Source: Amyelois transitella (taxonomy: Eukaryota; Arthropoda; Insecta; Lepidoptera; Pyralidae). From it: a stretch of DNA of 64,000 bases. A program made the position numbers and the translations under genes. Position 1 is the stretch's first letter; each line of letters begins with the position of its first letter. Shown piece after piece: positions 41,385 through 50,733 of this stretch. Under the pieces are notes generated by a model that did no database searches, was not told the origin of the DNA, and saw nothing but the letters and a program-made list of their open reading frames with translations. The stretch spans positions 9,486,001 to 9,550,000 of the forward strand of contig NC_083511.1 in the NCBI RefSeq assembly GCF_032362555.1. The letters run 5' to 3'.

Positions 41385-41535
41385 CGTTCGTCTAGTGCAG
41401 CTTTCACCATAGTCCCATATGGGTGAGATTACCCTGTATAGGTTACGGAGGTCAGATGGAAGTTGGTCTCCATAAAAATCTGACTTATCCAATCCGGGAT
41501 CATTAGTCGAAAGGCGTACATACCCAAGAGTCACA
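41385..41535 (+). repeat. Dispersed repeat family C
   Basis: ggttacggaggtcagatgga and aaaaatctgacttatccaat align with 2180-2255. Confidence 0.6.
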
Positions 41536-41844
41536 GGACTTTTTATCTTCACCTACAGAGGTGAAGATGTTAGGAAGGAGGAATGAGGAGATTAGTTACT
41601 TACTACTTACAATGTCGTGTACATTGTCGTCATTGACTGGAAAAAAAAATCTCTAGAAATAAGTAGTACCTTTGTACTGAATTTCTCTTTATTTTAAGTT
41701 TTATTCTTATTTTCCTTGATGTACCTACATAAATATATAAATTAAAAAAAAAAAAGTTTTCTTGTTAAATATGTACAGAAAACCACCTTATGTTTTCTCA
41801 CGTCTGACATCTGAATCTGTTTAGGAGAGGTAAAGAATTTTCCA

Positions 41845-41965
41845 GCGGGTCTAGCATGGCGACGACTTTTTTGTCGCACGATAAACTATCGCTGTTTCGC
41901 TTTTTATTATGACGTAAAACGGGACGGCGATAGTTTATCGCGAGATCAAAATGTCGCCGCGCGTT
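41845..41965. mobile_element. Palindromic MITE-like element, copy 2
   Basis: Arms at 41867-41894 and 41924-41951 (tgtcgcacgataaactatcg against cgatagtttatcgcgagatc). The centre reads tttttattatgacgtaaaac, the reverse complement of copy 1. Confidence 0.78.
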
Positions 41966-41983
41966 TCATGTTAGCCCATGTAA

Positions 41984-42039
41984 TAATTAAAAATAGTGTA
42001 CTGTTGTTGTTGTTGTTGTTGTTGCACTATTTTTAATTA
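41984..42039. repeat. (TGT)n microsatellite inside a 15 bp perfect inverted repeat
   Basis: taattaaaaatagtg (41984-41998) and its exact inverse cactatttttaatta (42025-42039) flank about eight TGT units. Confidence 0.92.
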
Positions 42040-42552
42040 TTTTACTTAAGTTTATATATCGATAAAACTAAAGATGTGAAATAACAAGGAAAAATTCTGA
42101 TTTTGCGTGGAATGTATTTTATTTATCTTTTTATTAAGCCAAGCAAGTAAACTATAAAACATTTTTATAAAAGAAACAAACAGTTTTTTTGTTCATTCTT
42201 GCAATTCACCTCCATGCTCCGGACATTATCCGTTACGAGGGAATCCTAATCTCGGCCCTTTCTTCATCTAGAAGAGAGGATAATAAGTGAGATGCTTAAC
42301 GCAATGGTTTATTCCTGCCAATCTCCCTGCTACTCAGCGCCACTTGTTTTTCATCGTTTTCTCGGTCTGTTTAATCATATTAATTCTTTTATTAATAAAA
42401 TTAACCCTTTTCCGCTTATTGTAAGATTAGTTAGCTATTGCCTGCGACGTTTTACATGTGGAAGTGTCAAAATAAATCGTACCTCAAAAGGTTGCTCAGG
42501 TTTTTTAATCCGTGAGTAAGTTCCGGAGATAAGCTTGTTTCAACAATTATGA
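42040..42552. other. Intergenic, nothing recognised
   Basis: A 75-codon forward ORF at 42292-42519 has no supporting feature. No repeat assigned. Confidence 0.4.
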
Positions 42553-42693
42553 ATACATACATACATATAGTCAAATATATATCCCTTGCGGGGTAGGCTG
42601 AGCCAACAGCATTGAAAAGACTGATAGGCCTAGATTAGTCGCCTTCTACGACATCCATGGGAAAGAGAAGGAGTTGTCATATTCTTTACGTGT
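42553..42693 (-). mobile_element. SINE-A with large internal deletion (left of inverted pair)
   Basis: Reverse-oriented: tail and gactgataggcct block joined directly to 'agtcgccttctacgacatcc'. Confidence 0.8.
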
Positions 42694-42730
42694 ATGTATT
42701 TATTAAGATTATACTCACTTCTACTCTATA

Positions 42731-42921
42731 CTAAGGGATGGGCTTATAAACTTGGGATTCCTCTTTTAGGCGATGGGCTTGCAACCTGTCACTATTTGAA
42801 TCTCAATTCTATCATTAAGCCAAATAGCTGAACGTGGCCATTCAGTCTTCTCAAGACTGTTGGCTCTGTCTACCCCGCAAGGGATATAGACGTGACCATA
42901 TGTATGTATGTATGTATGTAT
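42731..42921 (+). mobile_element. SINE-A, 5' truncated (right of inverted pair)
   Basis: Forward, from ctaagggatgggcttataaa to a long (TATG)n tail. It begins 37 bp after the reverse fragment. Confidence 0.87.
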
Positions 42922-43123
42922 ACTCACTTCGTAATTCCGTAAGACAAAAAAAATCCTTTACACTTTTTAAGAAACATTCATGCTACTATATCTCAACTCT
43001 TTATGCCCAGTAGTTTTGACTGTACCGTGTCTTACTCTCAGTCAGAGTTTTATATCATCAGTTTAAATTTAATTATATACGTTTTATGTCATTGTTTCCG
43101 TTTTTATTTGTCTTTTTTTACAA

Positions 43124-43411
43124 ACATACATACGGAAAATCACGCCTCTTTCCCGGAGGGGTAGGCAGAGACTACATCTTTCCACTTGCCACGATCTCTG
43201 CATATTTCCTTCGCTTCATCCACATTCATAACTGTCTTCATGCAAGCTCGGCGGTTTCGGGTACTCTGGACCTGACCCTTTACCAGGACGTCCTTAATTT
43301 GATCAAGATACGTTCGTCTAAGCCTTCCCACTCCGACCTTTCCCTCTACACTCTCCTTGTATATCTACTTAGTCAACCTGCTTTCATTCATCCTCTCGAC
43401 ATGACCAAACC
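43124..43411 (-). mobile_element. RTE-like LINE 3' fragment
   Basis: The reverse strand encodes GRLRRTYLDQIKDVLVKGQV, MKTVMNVDEAKEICRDRGKW and ends SAYPSGKEA. 5' truncated at the ggtttggtcatg block. Confidence 0.92.
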
Positions 43412-43920
43412 ATGTCTCTTTTTGAATGTAAAAAAAATCCTAAACATATGCTTAATATTTATCACACAAATCGACTCCTATGTAGTCCAGTCATAACAAA
43501 TGAAATAATTGATTTATCTGAAAATTTATGTACATACTATATATGGTATTAAGTTATTCCAATCATCTTTCCCCTGAAATTAAATATTCACAATCAGACG
43601 ATATTTATATAATAAGATTGATGAATTCCCAACAGGTCGGCAAATTTGCTCAGTATAAAGTCAATTAAGGAATCTTTAATTGGTTTAGCGTAGCTCTGAT
43701 GAGCCGGTTGTTTATGATGACCGGTACTGAGAAATCGAGAGGTCAGAATTAATTCCACTAGGGAATCTTCTGGAAATGCTGAATGTTTATGAAAAGGTCT
43801 AATTAGTTTTTAAACAATCCGGTTTGTCAGTTGATTGCTCGATTTTAATGAAATTTCATGTTGAATTGTTTAATTTAAATCGCAATAATAAATCACTCAA
43901 TTGACTAATTGGGCACCGAA
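43412..43920. other. Unique intergenic sequence
   Basis: No ORF. 43650-43910 has several TAATT(G/A) motifs and no repeat match; it may be regulatory but unproven. Confidence 0.3.
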
Positions 43921-43955
43921 TGCCATGTGGTGCCCGGCACAAATAGAAAAAACTA
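43921..43955 (+). mobile_element. SINE-A head fragment
   Basis: tgccatgtggtgcccggcac, then aaatagaaaaaac; only the first 35 bp. Confidence 0.6.
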
Positions 43956-44004
43956 AATACTTAATATATAATATAAACAAATTTTATTTATAACACTTCT
44001 CTTT

Positions 44005-44265
44005 TTTGCACCAGGGGTTAAGCTAAGAACACTCTCCATTAAATCATCAACATTTTCTCTCAATGCGCATAAATTTTAAACGGCTTAACCGATGTTGATC
44101 AAAGATGTCTAAAAATACTCGTACGTAAAATCACTTTCAATCCAAAAACAAGCTAAATTGAAATTGCTTCATCCGTTTGTGAGCTATTAGACACACAGAC
44201 AGACAGAGAGACAGACACGTCAAACTTATAACACCCCTTTTTCGGTCGGCGTTAAAAATGATTTA
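44005..44265 (+). repeat. Dispersed repeat with (ACAG)n block
   Basis: 'ttaaacggcttaaccgatg', 'tccgtttgtgagctattag', a cagacagacagagagacaga run and 'cttataacacccctttttc' form a unit I know to recur in lepidopteran genomes. Single copy here; class uncertain. Confidence 0.5.
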
Positions 44266-44764
44266 ATGAGGCGTAAAGGCGGACTCTAATGTACAGCAGG
44301 ATACAATACTATATGGTACGATACACTTTTTACACGCATCTTAATTATTAACTTTTTAATTATCACAGATGACATAATTGATTTAACCCTCATAAACAAT
44401 ATAGCATTACGAGTCACAATTATCTGAACGAATACCAGTAATCGAATCAGGTATCGCGCAATCCAAAACGTTTCAACTCTAGCATTCAGTGAACCAAACG
44501 CTGCATTGATTCCACTATTATTGAAATGTAAAATGAATTTTGGCTTTCAAATTAAACGCAATTTTGAATGCAGCTGATAAATTATGCAACTTAGTACCAA
44601 ATACCAGGTCACTTTAGATAGTATAAGGCTGTGTGCACGTTGCGATTAATTAATTAAAAATTATTTTCGATTTTTTAAATTTGCACCTTCCTAACCATAT
44701 TTTATTTTTATGAGTCACTTTCTTACTGAAGTCTAGTCCTTACATATCTGAAAAGGAGTCCGGA

Positions 44765-44822
44765 GTGTGGATTGAGACGCCTGTGACCACGACTCAGGAT
44801 TGGGTAAGTCAGGTTTTAATCG
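44765..44822 (-). repeat. Family C fragment
   Basis: gactcaggattgggtaagtc is the inverse of the 'gacttacccaatcc' block of family C. Confidence 0.45.
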
Positions 44823-46950
44823 TTATACACTATAATGAGAATCATTGAATATCTGATGATGTTTTAGACAATTAATCTGTGGTAGTATGACGTTAAAATT
44901 TGCCATGAAATTTATTATAAAAAAAAAAAAAAAAGAAAAAAAAATCGCCCCAAATTGTGAAAAGCTCACAATTTAAGGACGTAATCGCGCGTTTGTAGTT
45001 AGCCTTATATTACGTTTCGACGTTTATCAAATGCAACTGAGGCATAAATATCTACGGATTTTAGCTGCGAATACAATTCTGCGGTTTTGAATTTGGTATA
45101 AATGGCTTTAAAATGGTATACATTTTTAATGGTGTCGATATATTGAAATTATAAGTATGTTTTGATATTTTTAGGTGTTCTGAATTGTTTGCGAATTGTT
45201 AATCCATACTAATGTTAAAAAGAGAAAAGATTTGTGTTTTTGTATTTTTTTGACGCGAATAGAGTTTCGATTAACAGTTAATTAGACATAATTTGTCACA
45301 CGCAATCATGTGAAATTGCGTGGAATTTGCGTATAATTAATTTTTAATTTTTTAGATTCACGAATCATCCCCTGACTAAACACAAGATTTTTGTTATAAT
45401 TTTAAACGTTTTTTTTATAAATTATTCATCTAAATATCAAGCCAAAAGGCCAATGGCACTTCCTGTATAAAATTGTGTGATGGACGTTGAATAAAAATAT
45501 TTTCCGTTACCTCGATTCTCAAAGGAGCGAAAACAAATAGAACGGGGTGAAATGGTTGGCGTGTTTTTCATCCTTTTTTTTATTTTATTTGAAAATACAG
45601 GGTCTGACGATATAGGCTTTATAACTTTGACAATCTGTTTTTTATATATGTTTTTTTTTTATATATATGTATGCACACACATTATCAAAATAAGAAATTT
45701 AACACTATGGAACTAGTTAGTTACTACTATGTTATAAAGTAAAATTAAATTAAACTTAGTTGTAAATACACCACTATGCTTGGTCCGATTTCCGACTTTC
45801 CTCTTTCCACATCGCCCGGTTTACGGCGTCTTCAGTTCTGAATCTAAAATTTTAGGAGGGCAAAAATAAATAAAATAAAAAAGTAAAGACTTTTTTATGT
45901 ATTCTATAAGAAATCTTAAACAATTATTCAGCATTTGTTTTTGTTTATTTAAATTAGTTTGTAAATATAACAGTAAATAATTCTTCTGCTAGTTCTTAAA
46001 CAGCAGGCGCAGGCGTGCCGCACCTTTTTATTATTCTATCTCATACAACTTGCTCCACACCTTGTCTTAAATAAGTATATCACGCTTGTGACATAAGGCT
46101 ACTTTGAACATTTTTGAAACTTGTGTTTTTATAAACTCATTGGATTTTAATGAATTTTACAAAAAAATTGTCGTTCATCTAAAATTTACCTTGGACGTAA
46201 AGTCGTAAAAAACGTGCGTAAATTCTTGCATAAATCCGGGGCTTTCTATAAATAATTTATTAGACAAAATGGGTTCTTATGAAGCTTTTTTTATATTTAC
46301 AGCTAACTTTAAATAGACCACGTCAAATTTTATGGTTTGTTTACCGAGTTAATGTTGCAATATTATACCGGCTTACTAATATTTTAAAATTAAAAATTTT
46401 GTGAGTGAGAATAATATCTTTATATTTTTGTCACAATAAAAAACACTTAGATGGTTTTTTTTTGTAAATAAATTACTTGCTTTGGCCCGTGGCTGCGCCC
46501 AGCCTATTTTTTTTCTCCCTTTACTCCACATTTATATATAGATTGTTACAACCATTATATGGTTACCACCAACAGTCGTCATTAGTAGTGAGTAATTTAT
46601 TATTTTTAAATCAATCAATAACTCAATTATCATATCACAATGTTTATCAATTAACCAAAAATACACAGATGCAAAATACATATATTACGAATTAATGAAT
46701 CAATCTTTTTCCCGATATCATTCGAAGTCCAATCTGATGAATGGGTTTGTGGGCAGGTAATGTCATTTTAACGGAAAAATAATGTTCAACGTTGTATTGT
46801 ACATTTTTTATCTTTAAAATATTTTATAAGTTATCGTATTCTAGTTGACGTAGATGAAGCGCAAGAGATTGTTACTTACTTTTTAGCGCACTTAAAAAAT
46901 AATGTAACAAAATACGAAACAGTCATCGGATTTAGAAGAACATGTACAAT
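44823..46950. other. Gene-poor AT-rich stretch
   Basis: No gene recognised. It contains an A-rich run at 44920-44943 and a 'ccatactaatgttaaaaag' fragment (45205-45240) that resembles the start of common lepidopteran repeats and also 4330-4350. Confidence 0.45.
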
Positions 46951-46951
46951 T

Positions 46952-47045
46952 GACGGCCTCTGTGGCGCAGCGATAGTACCTACGCTTGTCTATGACATCG
47001 GAGGTCCCGGGTTCGAATCCCGGCCAAGGCACGATGTGAAAAGAA
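46952..47045 (+). mobile_element. SINE-B head
   Basis: gacggcctctgtggcgcagc and gtcccgggttcgaatcccgg are intact, with a 4 bp expansion (acct) between boxes. Truncated after the ggcacgatg block. Confidence 0.82.
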
Positions 47046-48234
47046 CCAAAGAATTATTGAGACTTTTAATGGTAAAAGATTAAATGTATTAATTGGGATT
47101 TCTTTAACATTTACCATTTATTTCACCCACGCCTAGTAAACTGTTTAATAAGAGGTTTTAATCACAGTAATGAACAAGAGAGTATTAAAGGGGTCAAGCG
47201 TAAAATGTGAGATGGAGTAATCCTGAAATGCTGATGGTGAATTACCGGTCCCTGATATGAAGTAATTAAATATTCTACGTAGGTAATATGGTTCTGCATT
47301 TGTTCGGTCAATGATGTGTATAAAAATCGATACTGCATATTTGTTAAAACTTAAATATAAGTTATGTTTAAATAGCTGCACCTGTGAGATGTGATTTCGG
47401 GATAAAATAAAGCACATACTTCCACATTATCAAATATTCTCACATCCTTATAAACTTTCACATTTTATATATAAGTAGGATGTCGAAGTTCAGGGTAATT
47501 GATCACCATATATTTCTTTCTTACTTGCTATAGATACTTACACACTTTATTAAAAATCATCAAATAACATTTTACAGAATAAATCAGCATTGGTAACATT
47601 TATAACTACATACTTTGTTTTATGTAGGATCAAATTAAAGTTTTTAAACTTTAATTTGATCCTACCCTTTATTCTGTCAACAGATACATATATAATACGT
47701 GTTTTTTTATCTACCGATTTATTTGATTAACTTATTTTTGTTTGTAAACTCTTTATTACTCATATTAAGTACAAAAGATAATATAACTAAACAATAAATG
47801 GATTTTAAAGTATATATATATGTATAATTGCGGTCAAATCCCGATAAGGACCTTTTCCAGACCTATAAAGATATTTATTTATGGTATCAAATTGTCTTTA
47901 TCCAAGTACAGATGACTAAACTTAAATATTAATCCTATAATTCCGAAATTACAATACGCATAAACAAACAATTTTAATTTTGTCACATTTCATTGTAATA
48001 CAGTTAAATGGTGTGGATTGCGGTAAACGAATCCATTTCAAATTAAGCTCGTTTGGTTTGTGTAATGCAATTAATTTTCCATATTATTTAATTCTATTGT
48101 AATTAATTCTATGTTGAATGAACACACTAACACTTCGTTCAATTTGTGTGGAAGTTATTAATACAACTGGAAATGTTTTATAGTATTCTTAGAGAACCCA
48201 TTCATCCATAACTAAGACTGAGGACTAAATATCG
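47046..48234. other. Intergenic with a perfect palindrome
   Basis: No gene recognised. It holds the 42 bp palindrome at 47624-47665, listed separately. Confidence 0.45.
47624..47665. repeat. Perfect 42 bp palindrome (20 bp arms, 2 bp centre)
   Basis: gtaggatcaaattaaagttt (47624-47643) is followed after tt by its exact reverse complement (47646-47665). It is isolated; no copy elsewhere in the window was noticed. Confidence 0.95.
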
Positions 48235-48463
48235 AGAAGATGAATGGATGGCAGATTGACAAAAGGAATTTATAAGGCAGAGGTGACTGCAAAAGTGAGA
48301 CAAGCACGCCTCGTCGAACTTTTAAGGACCAAATATCAAATGTCTTAAATATGAAGACGTTAGGAGTACCCGTAATCGTCGAATATGCATGAAAAGAGTA
48401 AAGAGTGTGTATACTCTGCCTACCCCTATAGCAAACAAGCGTGATGGCATGTATGTATGTAGG
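48235..48463 (+). mobile_element. RTE-like LINE 3' fragment, degenerate
   Basis: ttaggagtacccgtaatcgt, cgaatatgcatgaaaagagt and 'actctgcctacccctatagc' follow the order of 28838-29239 with many substitutions. Confidence 0.7.
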
Positions 48464-48597
48464 ACTACCACATTGTATCACGATTACTGTACACAAATAG
48501 GGTTTCAATTATTCGTTCGTTTTTTGTTAATAGATGTATTTCTATTGAAAAAAAGAACGCAGATACAGAAGATTACATGAATTTTTGAATTTTATTA

Positions 48598-48745
48598 ATC
48601 TTTACGGGAAAGACAGAACCAATTGTCTAGATATTATTCGAAAGCTTTCAGCTGCCCACCTGGATGATGGAATTGTTATTTACCTAGATAGTGAGAGGTT
48701 TCAAAGCTAGTCTACGCAAAGAATCCCAAGTTAATCCCAAATTTT
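48598..48745 (-). mobile_element. SINE-A, old degenerate copy
   Basis: tttacgggaaagacagaacc, gctttcagctgcccacctgg and gaatcccaagtt keep SINE-A order (reverse). Both ends are lost. Confidence 0.5.
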
Positions 48746-49100
48746 CCTTTATTGGCAAAATTAATATTGAACAATATTATTCAATTTTGGAAATTTAATT
48801 ACACATCTTATTAACAAAGTTAAAGGACATGGTTAGAGTTTCAACGTATCTACTTACTTAATTAAACGTTTATTAACCAAAGGTCGACCCCCGGTTAACC
48901 TCAAGTTAAGACTTTAATCGCTTTATAATCTGAGTACTTAAACTGTAACCCTTAATTGGATACACAGCTAATAAGTATAATATAATACAGAAATAAAGTA
49001 ACAAGGTATAAAAGTGTGCTACGACTTATAAGTATGAAAATGTGTTTACTATATATTTTTATCTTCTTCCTGGTTTTAGCCTCGGTTGCATCCTTACTTT

Positions 49101-49345
49101 GACGGCCTCTGTGGCGCAGCGGTAGTGCGCTTGTCTGTGTCCCCGGAGGTCCCGGGTTCGAATCCCGGCCAGGGCATGATGAGAAACGAACTTTTTCTAA
49201 TTGGCCTGGGTCTTGGATGTTTATCTATATAAGTATTTATTCTAAAATATAGTACCGTTGAGTTAGTATCTCGTAACACAAGTTTCGAACTTACTTCGAG
49301 GCTAACGCAATCTGTGTAATTTGTCCCCTATATATTTATTATAAT
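49101..49345 (+). mobile_element. SINE-B (tRNA-derived), full-length reference copy
   Basis: Box A tggcgcagcgg at 49112-49122 and box B ggttcgaatcc at 49155-49165 are spaced as in a tRNA gene. An unrelated body (gcctgggtcttggatgttta) and a conserved 3' block ending ctatatatttatt follow. The acceptor-stem halves no longer pair well, so this is a SINE and not a tRNA gene. Confidence 0.94.
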
Positions 49346-49375
49346 TTTATTTACCACTCTGGAGAGGAGCTCGGG

Positions 49376-49535
49376 GTATGCCATTGACCTTGGATCGTGT
49401 ATTAGGGAGTCAAGTTTTCACGAAGCGAACCTCTACAACTTTTGTGAGGAACCCAACTCGTATTGGATCGTTCATTGTTACACATCCAGTTGTTGGAATG
49501 TGCAGGTTTCCTCATGATGTTCCGTTACCGGGAGA
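49376..49535 (-). repeat. Dispersed repeat family C, long copy
   Basis: gttacacatccagttgttgg and ggtttcctcatgatgttcc are the inverse of 2110-2165. It extends the family's 5' side. Confidence 0.6.
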
Positions 49536-49957
49536 GCATCGGTTAGTATGGAAACATTTAATTTTTTTAATTTATTTTTTTTTAAATTTTTAATTGAGTA
49601 ATAAGTATAATATATTACTTAATTAAAAATTCATGTTACATGATTAAATTAGCAATTTACAATTAAATACTCACCAGTTATAATGTATGTAATTCTCTTT
49701 AAAAGTTGTTTTATATTTACGAGAAAACTCAATTTGAACTGAAGCCCGTCTTTTTAAAGTTTATTTCAGCATCGTGTCAGTGTAACATGAGAACCACTTA
49801 GTGATTTATGACCTTGGATCATAGAAATAAAGAGATAAGATTGTAGTTGTTTAATTTAAATATATATTTTTCTTAGAAAAATCGTTCGTAGTTTAACACT
49901 ATACGTACCTATTACGAATTAAAAAATAATCAACCAAGCTACTGAAGTAATGAAATA
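49536..49957. other. Intergenic, nothing recognised
   Basis: AT-rich, no feature assigned. Confidence 0.5.
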
Positions 49958-50040
49958 CATACATAAAATAATACCTCTTTACCGGAGGGGAAGATGGTGA
50001 AAAGCCACTTATCTTTGCATACTTATTTATCTTTATCCCT
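49958..50040 (-). mobile_element. LINE 3' fragment, degenerate
   Basis: cataaaataatacctcttta, ccggaggggaaga and tttgcatacttatttatc resemble the reversed LINE end. Confidence 0.55.
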
Positions 50041-50139
50041 CCTATTCTCCTATAACTTGGATAAGCCTAAAAACCTAAAAATACTAGAAGGAGCATGCTA
50101 TGTTCACAACCGATTGATTGGCAAGATATAAATTCAAAT

Positions 50140-50305
50140 TTAAAATTGTAAAACCTTGTTATACTGTCACTATTTTAAAATTCTCAGTTCCATCATAAAA
50201 CAAACAGCTAAACGCGGCTTTTCAGTCTTTCATAGACTGTAGGCTTTCTTAGATGGTGTCTGTCTGTCCCACAAGATATATAAAAGTGACTTTATATATG
50301 TATAA
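50140..50305 (+). mobile_element. SINE-A, old degenerate copy
   Basis: 'cataaaacaaacagctaaac', gcggcttttcagtctttca, 'gtctgtcccacaagatatat' preserve SINE-A order with insertions. Confidence 0.6.
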
Positions 50306-50654
50306 ATTTATAATGAGCAGCGAAAACAACACATTTATTTTATAGACTTTCAAAACGTTTTAATACACATATCGCCTTGTTTCTGTGACCTGTTTTACGT
50401 GAGACACCAAGTTGCGACTTAGAAGTTGGTCTTTTGAACTAAAATCGATTGAAGCAGATGTCCCAACATCGATGTTACCCAGGTGTTGCGATACAAATAG
50501 TGGACAGCGAAGCTATCACAGCATGTAACTTACATTCCCGTTTCTGTTAAAAAATAAAAAAGGTATGCAACTGACTTTAAGGAATACAAGGAGTTGTTGA
50601 GAACTAAGACTATTATAATGATTTTGTTATTAATTATGTGAATGATTTAATTAA

Positions 50655-50700
50655 TCCCAACTATTATTATTATAATAATAATCGTTTATTTCAGATAAAA
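50655..50700 (-). repeat. ATT/TAA microsatellite tail of the LINE
   Basis: On the reverse strand, aataaacgattattattata then ataataatagttggg closes the element in place of a poly(A) tail. Confidence 0.7.
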
Positions 50701-50733
50701 TCCATATCAAATGTTAGTACAATGTTCTTAAAC

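Noticed and set aside
42001..43000. CRISPR-like or other regularly spaced repeat array
   Set aside because: Repeats here are SINE copies in both orientations and a TGT microsatellite; spacing is irregular and the context is a eukaryotic genome.
49101..49175. Possible tRNA genes (box A/box B at 18610, 46960, 49112 and reversed at 58320, 59220)
   Set aside because: Each is fused to the same SINE body and tail, and the acceptor-stem halves pair poorly. They are SINE heads.
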